A DNA stretch of 64,000 nt from Homalodisca vitripennis (Eukaryota; Arthropoda; Insecta; Hemiptera; Cicadellidae), in assembly GCF_021130785.1 (NCBI RefSeq), contig NC_060209.1, positions 20,793,501 through 20,857,500 of the forward strand, given 5' to 3'. The notes beneath the pieces are model-generated. The model saw only the letters and a list, made by a program, of their open reading frames with translations. It had not been told where the DNA came from and searched no databases. Shown here one piece after another: positions 46,269 to 56,189 of the stretch. The stretch's first letter is position 1, and every line of letters begins with the position of its first letter. A program made the translations under genes and the position numbers.

Positions 46269-49200
46269 AAGATTGATATCATAGCAGCGTATTTTAATTT
46301 TATATATTAAAGGCCAGTTGACGATAGTTTTCAACAACTGTTTGTGTTGTCAGATTAATTTCTGCGTAGGCAAAACTGAATTTGATGTTTGTGCATGTGT
46401 GTTCTCTGGCTAGGAGCATCCAAGAATATGCCCATGGCCTCCAATAAATGGGGGGAGGGGGTCCTGGTAGTATAGGAGCAGAGAGCCAATTACCTTATGC
46501 ACATAACCTGGTTTTTTCTTGAAATCAGTAAAGGAACTTTTTCTAAGAAAGAAACTGATTGTCTATTAAAAATTACGCTAATTTTGGTGGAGAATAGAAT
46601 TGGCGGATATAGATTGGGTTAAAAATATGAAATGATATTTTTTCTTAAGTTGTATTTTCTTTGCTTGACACTTAAATCAAACCGTTTCACTCACAAATAA
46701 TAGACAAATACTTTGGTATTCTCCGGAGGCCATTATTTTTTAAACACTTTTCCTTATTGGGGACATAAGAAAATTACACTATTTCTAGTTCTTGTTTTCC
46801 ACTTCCTCAAAGGAAACGATGTCGGCGAGATGGAGGCGACTCTTTTAGTAGGCTATATACATACGTGCTTATTATAAATTAAAAAAAGTTAAAGTGAATA
46901 TTTACGAGTGATCTAAGCCGGTATTTAGGTATTATCTCGATGGATGCTTTTCTTTTTTTGCCAGAATTGCGGGCCACTGAAGCTTTCACTGATGACCAGG
47001 GGCATTCCGATCGGTACTTTTCTCACCTGAAATCACGTCCCAGATCGTCCAACTTTTCCGATGCCAGATCATGTTAGATAATCCCTTGAGATAGTACCAA
47101 TACTCAAGCACAGATCTTGTGAGCGCTTGTAAAGGTTATCTTTAACTTTGTTATTAATAGTAGTATATTTATGATAACCTAATCTGAACCTAATTATTTC
47201 ACATATTAACAAGAAGTAGACAGGGATAGAGTAGATTTTGGAATGAGAAGGATCTCTGCCAAGTTTGTGCCTTACATTCTGATTGACAATAAAAAAAAAA
47301 TGTTGAAAAATTTGAAAGAACAACTTAAAACTCATCCTAACTTTGTTCAACATTGAAAAAGTTTCAACAGCATTTTTACTGAGCAGAAAATAAAGAATTT
47401 TTTTATCTTTGCAAAATGAAACTTAGAAAATTGCACCTAGTCCTATAAGGATCTTTGTGATGCTTCCGGAGTGATAGGTTTTCTGGATGGGTAAGGTTGG
47501 GAGTAGGGGCTACCTCCAGTTGAGATTCATAAAGTTTAGGGCACTAATCTTGAGTCATGCCCCTCGGAAGAAGAAGCCAGCTCTGAACCAGCCTCACCAG
47601 TTAAATCAGGCATAGGGTGGCACACCCTTATGACTAGGCTGGCAGGAACCTTTGACTCTTGGGAAACAACCCCACCAACTCCAACAGCCATAAACCGCAG
47701 TAGACTAGACCTATGAAATTAACCTTGTGTCCAGATTGTCCAGGTTTAAGTGACATCGGTTTATGCTGTACCCAGTGTGGGTTCATTTCTGGCTGGTTTA
47801 ACTTCCAGTTCCAGTTTATCTTCTAAGGGAAAAAACAACATTTTTACAGCCACACGCTGTTCACTCAAACTTGCCATCACAAAAAGGAAAAAAAGCACAA
47901 AAAAAACAACAAAATGTCATTACATAAGAATAGAACAAACCAGGTCGACGATCTTGGTGACACTGAAATGGTGGTGAGTTATCAACACCTAGCGGCAGAA
48001 GTTTGTACTGCATAAACCTGCATAAACACAGCTATTCCGGGAATTTTTGAGTACTCTTTCGTATTTAATATGAAATGGGACAATAATTAAATAGAAAGAT
48101 AAATTTAAGGCTTTTATATCATAGTATTACTTGTTATGGGCCTAAATCTGGTCCGATTTTATTGGGTAATAAACGCTTGCTTTTATAAAATCTTCTAAAA
48201 TCGCTCTCCAATACTTCAGTAACACAGGAATCATCCCTATATTGCCTTATGGTGTTGTTTTTTTTAGTTGTGTGTACGATTATTGTCTTTCATAGGGAAA
48301 GCGAATATTGTCCACCACGTTAAAGTGGACTTCCAACTATTCTCTTCTTGTCATATTTTAATGCGGCTTTCAAAATTCTTAAGAAATATTAAATTGTGAA
48401 ATAGTGAAAATTCAATAATCTCGTAGCTCAAGTTTAACAGCATTCAACCGGAAATAGAGAGACATGGAGTCTAACCCCACTGACCACCAGATTTGTTCGT
48501 GTTCAAATAAATTTTTATAATTGATTCAACTCTGAAATCGGAGATTACCAAAAGATGTCATTCCATATAAATTAAAATACCTATAAATCATTATAAGTCA
48601 TCCAATCAAAAGCTAAAAACAGAATTTGTCAGTTCTATATTCCAAATGAAATAAGTTTTTGAGTTATAAGGCTGTAATTAACACTTAAACACACAATAAA
48701 AGTCACATGCACTAATACGGTGCATCAAATGAATTTATAATACATTGTGTTTTTAACTAAAAATGTTCTACATATGGCACTAGATATAATATATATTCTT
48801 ATGGAATGATTAATTCTAAATTTTTGATTACCAAATGACTTAAAATAAAAATATAGTTAATAGAACTATAAAATTTGAATATTTTGTACCATTAAAAAGA
48901 CAACCATATTACACTCAAATAGCAATATAATTTTAATAAATTTAAATAAAGAGGACATATGAATAGAGTGTTAATTTGAAAACTTGTATTAAAAGACTTA
49001 TAGCCCAAGTATCAAAATTCTGTAAATGGGAGTGCATAGTACTAATTGGGGGAACAAAAAGAAAATTATGTTCAAAAATGGGGTGCTCACCCCTATGCCT
49101 CCCGGTACCCAAAGCCAAAATTTTGAAATGGCAACCAATACCTTGTGATACCTTAAATTGAAGTTTATAATAAATGCTGCATTTTGGTAAAAAAAATTGA

Positions 49201-49631
49201 AATCAGGCAAGCCTTTTTTGTCAGCAGCAAATAATGTAATTTCTTACACAACAATTATTAGTCTACAAACTACTGTACTACTGCTAATAACACAACACCA
49301 TTACTTACTAATTGCAATAATATTGCCAAAAAGCAAAGGGTTTTGTGTAGTATTAACATAATTATTAATTTCCGCTATCAGTATTTGTAAGTAAACAGGA
49401 CAAGCTAGTGTCTTATCATTCTTTTATCTTTCTTATCTACATTATTGTTGGAAACTGGTCCTGTAAGCGGCTATCTCTGGTCATGTTTTAACACACCAAA
49501 CATTTGGGAATGCAGTTTCATTTGTTTAGTGACAGTGGTGCGTGTTGTACATCTTGCTTCACAAGGAAAATGGTTTACAGCCTTCAAGAAAGAGTAGAGA
49601 TTATTTTTATCTTTAGATATAAGTTTGGACC

Positions 49632-49784
49632 CTTAAAGGGTTTAATATAAGAATTTGCTGTTAGGTTTATTAATGAACGTGAACAAATGTTTAATCGCCA
49701 GGTGATGAATGTGAATCTACTGAATGTGGATGAGATGTGCAATCTGCTGCCATCCGCGACCAGCTTGAAGTGAATGACGTGACT
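49632..49784 (+). repeat. Upstream unit of a ~150-bp tandem duplication with a decayed FRS2 exon start
   Basis: The block starting CTTAAAGGGTTTAATATAAG (49632) is repeated as CTTAAAGGGTATAATATAAG at 49785. Inside the first unit CCAG / GTGATGAATGTG at 49702 copies the real exon start CAG / GTGATGAATGTG at 49845, then GATGAGATGTGCAATCTGCT and CAGCTTGAAGTGAATGA. An insertion and small changes shift its frame to a TGA, so it cannot encode the domain. Confidence 0.85.
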
Positions 49785-49844
49785 CTTAAAGGGTATAATA
49801 TAAGATATTTGTGTTGGTTTATTAATGAACTTGAATTTTATCAG

Positions 49845-50090
49845 GTGATGAATGTGGATGAGATGTGCAATCCGCTGCAGCCCGGCCAGCTTGAAGTGAA
49901 TGAAACAGACCTGGTGTTACATCAGCGGGGCAAGACACCGGTCCGCTGGCCTCTGAAGTCTCTGCGGCGCTATGGCTTTGATGCGCAGCTCTTTAGTTTC
50001 GAATGTGGTCGCCGCTGCCCCACTGGTCCAGGCATCTATGCGTTTAAGTGTTCTCGCACTGAACAGCTCTTCAATCTGCTCCAGACACAG
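49845..50090 (+). CDS. FRS2: FRS2/FRS3 homologue, PTB-domain exon
   Basis: 82 codons, phase 0. It encodes the IRS-type phosphotyrosine-binding domain: VMNVDEMCNPLQPGQLEVNE, VLHQRGKTPVRWPLKSLRRY, GFDAQLFSFECGRRC, GPGIYAFKCSRTEQLFNLL. Human FRS2 aligns throughout (INVDDDGN, ELILYTR, VKWHYLCLRRYGYDSNLFSFESGRR, GIFAFKCARAEELFNML). In FRS2 this domain binds the juxtamembrane region of FGF receptors and TRK receptors. The end is ambiguous: GTACAG at 50091 or GTCAGT at 50097 could be the donor, the second adding Val-Gln. The first gives the exact human spacing (LLQ-two residues-M-NN). Confidence 0.93.
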
Positions 50091-50190
50091 GTACAGGTCA
50101 GTGGCTAAACACTGTGTGATATGGAAATTCCTGTAGCTGAGATCAAGTTCAATTTATGCATGATGTGGCATTGGTCGAGTTCAGTTTTAA

Positions 50191-52530
50191 CCCATTGGGG
50201 AACTTGCCCGAGGGTCTCTCTTTGCGGTCGATCGGGACCGAATAATCTTGCTCGAGCGGTACTCGTTGTGCTCTTTCTAGACACTAACGATCACGTATTT
50301 GTTTGTTTTTTTGCTAGACCGCAGTTTTGTGCTCTCAAGCATCCTTACAAGCAATTATTTCGTTTCGATTCATCATGTCTGCACACTGGAACCAAAACTA
50401 AATAGCTTGTTTTGTTATTGTTTACATTTTGCCGTATGCTCAATTTTTGTCACTTCATTGTTATGTTTACAGTGTATGTATCTTGTTCTCAATGCTTACT
50501 GTTTAACTGTTTTAGTTGTTGAATGAGTGTTTAGTTCTTCTGCTACCTCATGGAACAAGACCAATTTGCGTACTTCAGAAGTAGGCAGATACTTGGACAG
50601 CAATATTGAGATATCAAAAATACTCAAAGATTGACACAAAAGTGAATTATAAAAATTAATCATTGTATTTAACTCTCCAAGTGGCAAGCGACGTCTTAGA
50701 AGTCGCTTCACATTGCCGCTTATTGCTAGGCAACCGATAATTATTTTTACGCCTAGTTTGCACAGTTGCGTTCACCACTAAATTTCAAATACATTTCATA
50801 TAGTATCATCAACATCACAATGAAATAATCAATGGTACTAACTGAAATAATCCTAAGTTTTCTCCCGCAGTTATTTTTACAGACAATTATTACACAAAAC
50901 TTCCATTGGCCCGTGAGTTGCTAAGTAAAAACACTTTTATAACAGGAAAAATTAATAAAAACTCCAAAGAATTTGCTAAAAGTATTGGTAATTCTAAGCA
51001 ATATATGGGTCAACCTCGATTTTTCTCATATTACAATATAATGTTCCAATAGTCAATTAGAAAAGGAAATGACTAGAATTTCTTGCCGGAAAGCAGTTAT
51101 AGGGAGCAGGCAACCGCCAGACGGTCATATATTGCTTAGAGTTACCTATTAGTGATCAGGGGCACTGACGTGATCTGGGCTTCAAATTTGGAACTACTGG
51201 AGTTAATTTTTTTTTCTAAAGGAGCAAGCAGCGCGAAGCGCTGCGCAGCGGGCAAGCATCGTGCGTGATCCTTTTTTTTATTAAAAATTTCTGATAAATT
51301 GTTATTACATATTACAATATAATATAGGTAATGTATGTAAAACAATTTTAAACACATAATTACATGCTGGAAAGCAAAGCAAACCAATATAATCCGCCCA
51401 ATACAAAATCCCCGTAAAAATGTGGTAAAGGAATCTGTGTCATTCCTTTGGCCTGAATCAATTCAGTATGGACGAAGATCACGCACGATGCTTGCCCGCT
51501 GCGCAGCGCTTCGCGCTGCTTGCTCTTTTAGAAAAAAAAATTAACTCGAGTAGTAGTTCCAAATTTGAAGCCCAGATCACGTCAGTGCCCCTGATCACTA
51601 ATAGGTAATTCTCGCGGTTGCCTGCTCCCTATAACTGCTTTCCAGCAAGAAATTCTAGTCATTTCCTTTTCTAATTGACTATTGGAACATTATATTGTAA
51701 TATGAGTTGCCTGCTCCCTATAACTGCTTTCCGGCAAGAAATTCTAGTCATTTCCTTTTCTAATTGACTATTGGAACATTATATTGTAATATGAGAAAAA
51801 TCGAGGTTGACCCATATATTGCTTAGAATTACCAAAGTACTGTTAGTGCTAATTTAGGGGTACAAGAGAGCATTTATTACAGGCAGGATGACATTCTTTT
51901 GGTAAAATACAAACAAAAAAAAAAAAAAAAAAAACAAGAAAACCTGTTATACTGTTGACAACTGGCTGTCACGCAGAAGATGAATTGGTTACGAGCAAAT
52001 GTTTATTGGTGTCCAGGGTGTAACTGCGGTATTCACCATCTTTGTTAACCTAAACTCCAGCACTTTTATAGGCCTTACACAACAGGGAGGAAAAGGCAAG
52101 CAACTTCTAGCGATTCTGACTAGAAAAAGTGTTTTTTCTAGATTCAGTTTCTCCCATATAACTTTTTCAGTGTTGTAAATAGAAAAAATATTATTGAAGG
52201 TTTTTTTGTTTAGAATTAAATTGTGAATAAAGGTTGCATTTAACATAATCTCCTAGGAATGACATTTTTAAAGTTAGAGAACGTAAAAATGAAAAGTTTG
52301 GTGGAGAAAAAAACGTTTTTTCGAACATTTGTGTGGATAACATAAAAAAGTGTAAGGTATGTAAAAAATAACTATACTATGTTATTCTGTAGTTTATTAT
52401 GAAAAAATTGATATATAACAAGCAATGCTCATATTAGAATTTGCATTTTATTTTTAAATTATAAGATAGTCCTGCTTGACTCTGAAAAATAGCCCGCCAT
52501 TCCAGCAGCATATTACCGCCACTTAGAGGG
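50191..52530. mobile_element. Candidate TTAA-flanked element enclosing the foldback
   Basis: TTAA (50187-50190) precedes CCCATTGGGG; at the other side TTAGAGGG precedes TTAA (52531-52534). Only CCC/GGG is inverted, so this is suggestive at best. A GC-richer stretch (50190-50400) next to the left border is consistent with an element end. Confidence 0.25.
50985..51835. mobile_element. Foldback element (851 bp)
   Basis: Outer termini TTGGTAATTCTAAGCAATAT and the exact inverse. Left arm 50985-51270 and right arm 51477-51835 are inverted copies around a 206-bp spacer. A possible 4-bp duplication AGTA flanks it (50981-50984, 51836-51839). The right arm is longer because of an 89-bp tandem duplication (51618-51706, 51707-51795). 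No ORF of its own. Confidence 0.88.
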
Positions 52531-53779
52531 TTAATGTAATTATTTTATTTTAATAACAATTGAATGTAACAAACAGTTTTATATCATCTCCCAGACAACT
52601 AATTCAGGAGCTTGTCATAAAATCATAAAAAGTGAAAAAATGTAAATGAATATTGATTCTTTTGTTATTATGCTTTATAATTAATTAAGGAATGCAATAA
52701 AAACTGGTTTTCCATGTAAAAAAACATTGTGCTGTTTTGAATAAAAAAATTATTGTAGCAGATAAACAAAAAAAGTAGTAAACCATTGACAGTTGCTTTT
52801 GTTTTTTTTTACTAAAAAATTTGTAAAAATATACTACAAAAATTATGTAGAGAAAACAACAAACACTATTCAACAACCAAATAGACTAAAATGTCCTGAA
52901 AAATTGACTAATTTATCTGTATCCAAACTCATTCTATTAATGCATGCATTTTTGCCAATATCAATTCAAACATTCAGTCATAGACAGGCTAGATTAATTG
53001 CTTCCTTAATTGGTTAAACTCATCAAAAGTTGTTCATTCCCACCTGTGTCTCCAATCTGGAAAATTTTGTAAGAACATATTTATTGTCTGAAAAATTTAA
53101 TTTATCTGGCTGGAGTACTGAGTCAAATAGTTTATTTTGCAAATTAGATGTGATGAATTTATTTAAATCAAATCTCAGTTATACTTTGTAGATTTTTTGG
53201 TTGTAAGAGACATTTTTAGTTTTTAGTCTTATAAAATTTGGAGTTTTCAAGTTTTATAATAAACCTAGTAGTTACTAATTGTTTCTTATTCTGCTTATAA
53301 TTGGTTGGACACCACAGATAATTCATAAAAAAGTGTAATTTTTTCACACTAGACAATGCTTAAATCTTCTAATAGTAGGTGAGTTATTTATAACCTTTCA
53401 AAAATCGTCGTGTTTATTGTTAAAAGTAAATTTTATATAAATCTTGAATAAAACTGAAGAAACTTTTACTATTTTCATAGACATTTACTTTTGAGTTGTA
53501 TCAATTATAACACAACACCTTTTTATTTTTATCATAATGATTTTTATAATCTGATAGCTCACTGTTTTGCTTAATTACATTTTATTTGATAAATAATTCA
53601 GTGAGTCCGTACATAAGCCTACCATTCTGAAAGATTTCAAAAACTGCTTATAGATTTATAATTATTTATTGCCTTATTAGATTTCTTATGATGTTAAACC
53701 ATTTTGTTATGTTTAAATTTTTACCTATTTTCTTTACAACATGAACCAGTCAAAAAACCAGGAAAGAGAGTGATTTTTA

Positions 53780-54120
53780 AAATTATCAGATGGCTTACTC
53801 CCTACTTTAATCCTTCCCACTTAAGACGGATATATTCTAATGATAGACTTTGGCTGAAACGCCAAACACGATTATATCCCAGATTATATCCCAAATTATA
53901 CGTTGTGTCTCTTGGAAAGTTTTAGTTCATAAAAAGCCTTCAGAATAGAATGGCAAGCGCACACTCTATGCTTATCGCGGTTGACAAGGAAGTATTTTTA
54001 AACAACCTACATTCTGTGACAGAGGGAGGGGGCGCCCTTTGTCTAGCTCTCTCCACCTGCTCCGCTGCATTGCATGCCATACAGAGTCATCAACCAAATA
54101 TATCCGTTGTCTATCCAGAT
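53780..54120 (+). repeat. Dispersed repeat family X, copy 2
   Basis: Same ordered blocks as 15885-16150: CGGATATATTCTAATGATAG, TTGTGTCTCTTGGAAAGTTT, CATAAAAAGCCTTC, GACAAGGAAGTATTTTTAAA and a GGGAGGGGGCGCCCTTTGTC segment. It runs a little further upstream of the shared block than copy 1. Confidence 0.65.
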
Positions 54121-55252
54121 GATAAGATAAGACTATAGACCTTATCTACGAAACCATAAATAAGAAAATGCTCTAATAATTAGTAGTTTATATTCAATTT
54201 TTCAGTTTTATTAGATTGTACCAGAGTTTAAATCAAATTAACAGTATCGTAAATAGTTATTTTTAGATTTTTATCAATAAATGATGATGACAAAGAAAAA
54301 TGTATGTACTTATCAATGTCTTATGTGCTGAGATTATTGAAGGAAATTAGAAGAATAGACAGAAAATACAGTATTAGAGTAGTGTTTAGAACTATTAGAA
54401 CTAAAAAAAAAAACTGTTAGGCAATGTATTTTAAAAATAAAAACAAAAAATTTGCACTTTGAACTCAAAAAACTGTGTTTACAGTATAATGTATTCTTGT
54501 GATAGGGAACACAGGGCAGATAAAAATTACCACTAAATATTAGACTTAAAGAACTTAAACACAATAACTGGGCAGTGGAAAGGTCTAAAAATGCTAAAAA
54601 TTAATTATTAAAGCCTATTCTAGTCAAAGTAACCAACTTTAAATGTGTTTGTAGTGGTGGTGATATGATTGGCTGAACAACATATCATAACAAAATTTAT
54701 AATTTCAATACCAAATATTGTACCCTTAAACTAGAAGTATGTGTATGTGTAGCCTTAAACTAGAAGAAAATAACTAAAAATAGTATATTTTAAGAAATTA
54801 TAATTTTGTATGAAAAGCTGTGGTGGCAGGAGTATTTTTGATAAATACTGATTAAGTATTTGTTTGTTATCAATTCACAAAGAAAGTATCTCAGGTATTA
54901 TGATCAATTTAACAGCCATGAGAATGAAGGTTATCTTCAGACAACATTTATAATGACTTCAAAATTCAGAGTTTTTAAGTCCAAAACAATTTTTATTTTC
55001 AAGTAATTAAATTAAATAAAACTGTAACCATTTTAGTACAGGATGACAGTGCCTTCGAACTAAACCATATCTGAATCTTGATTTAACTACTGTCAATAAT
55101 CTGAACCTCATTTTGTATTAATTCTTGAGGGGAGTTATCCAGATATTAACAGATATTTGAACAAATGTTTTCTTCCATCCACAAAGTAATATCAAAGCTA
55201 AAATTAATTTAAGAAAAATAATTTTAGGAATCTTACTAAACCATCTTTGCAG

Positions 55253-56189
55253 ATGCGTAATAACCCCGGAGAAGATGCGGTCTCCAACTCCATGGACTTC
55301 ACTCCGAGGCAGACGGAGAGCAACTATCTTGAGCCAGCTCCGGTACAGTTGAGGCAGAATGGCAACAGGTTCTCTCTTCACAACGGCAGACTGGGCAGTG
55401 TGGGTAGCAGTAGTAACGGCCCATTGAGTCCTCTGACCACTTCCCCCTCTCCCCCTCCACCACCTCCACCATCCAACAACAATTGTGAAGCAGAAGACAA
55501 GCACCGGACACTGTCCCTTTCAGAAGTGTGTTCTCCCCCACCGGTGGTGCTCACCACATATGCCAACATCGATATTACTCCCACCTCACCCCCTGCTGTG
55601 GACGGAGATCCCCCCGGCCTGTCCTCGCCCGTCTACATGAATGTGATCCCGGGTCAGGAGGTGGTGGTTCCGGCACTACCCACAGAGCCGCCTCCCAGAC
55701 CCCAGTCTAAACTGGATCTAGACCTCGAAGAAAGACACTGCTACGCCAACTTGGAGCCCGGAGAGTTGGAGAGTTTGAGGGGGGGCATGGAACGGTACCC
55801 ACCCTCCACCCCACCTCCTCAGCAGATTAATTATATCCTGCTGGATTTGGACCAGACGTCGTCCTCCTCATCACTGACAGGAGCCCCCTAATCAACCCAC
55901 CTCCCCAGTGACACTCACCTCCGCTTCCTCACTTACCCCAGAGTCCCCCAACAAGCCTTCAGAAGGCTACGCCACGATAGACTTCAACCGCACGGTGGCT
56001 CTGTGTGCGGTCTCGTGTCCCCTGGTGGAGGAGGAAGGTTCTCGCAAGACCCGTCACAACTCCACGATGGGGGACTTGACTACTGTTACCACCGCTACAC
56101 AGGAGGTGAGGAGGACCAGGCACAACTCAACCATCAGTGAACTTATGGCTCCTCTCGCTTCCAGGCTCAGCTCTTCCCTCAGTGAGTGA
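55253..56189 (+). CDS. FRS2: FRS2/FRS3 homologue, last coding exon, with apparent frameshift
   Basis: Phase 0 after a TTTGCAG acceptor; starts MRNNPGEDAV (human MQNNSINV). The first frame is open to TAA at 55889-55891. It carries YxN motifs that in FRS2 recruit GRB2: YANI (55559), YMNV (55634), YANL (55742). A SHP2-type site YILLDLD (55832) matches human NYIQVDLE. After a one-base change of frame around CCCCC (55884-55888), the next frame continues PNQPTSPVTLTSASS, GYATIDFNRTVAL (55968; human LYAVIDIERTAAM) and GSRKTRHNST (human TSRKTRHNST), ending at TGA 56187-56189. So the second SHP2-type tyrosine and the conserved tail lie beyond the stop. No GT-AG intron that I can see restores the frame. 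Predicted length is about 412 residues if joined (human 508) or 313 if stopped. Confidence 0.9.

Larger units (their letters stand above)
43552..49844 (+). other. FRS2: FRS2 first intron (6.3 kb)
   Basis: GTTAGT donor, TTATCAG acceptor. It contains a TTAA-flanked GC-ended element, a relative of the foldback arm, MITE copy B and, just before the acceptor, a decayed duplicate of the next exon's start. 46480-49600 shows no recognised gene. A moderately GC-rich, repeat-like block lies at about 47455-47760. Confidence 0.85.
50091..55252 (+). other. FRS2: FRS2 second intron (5.2 kb)
   Basis: Holds a candidate TTAA-flanked element containing a foldback element, and copy 2 of dispersed repeat X. 52540-53770 and 54140-55252 are AT-rich with nothing recognised. 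Confidence 0.85.

Noticed and set aside
50121..50526. Overlapping ORFs of 94 and 75 codons after the PTB exon
   Set aside because: Intronic; composition and lack of homology suggest chance ORFs in a repeat-like segment.
55118..55504. 128-codon antisense ORF over FRS2 exon 3, and other antisense ORFs at 55299-55584
   Set aside because: Low-complexity shadows of a GC-rich, proline-rich coding exon; no domain and no splice context.
55855..55915. A short intron as the explanation for the FRS2 frame change
   Set aside because: The only nearby GT...AG pair (GT at 55858, AG at 55907) has a poor donor, is about 50 bp long and does not restore the frame.
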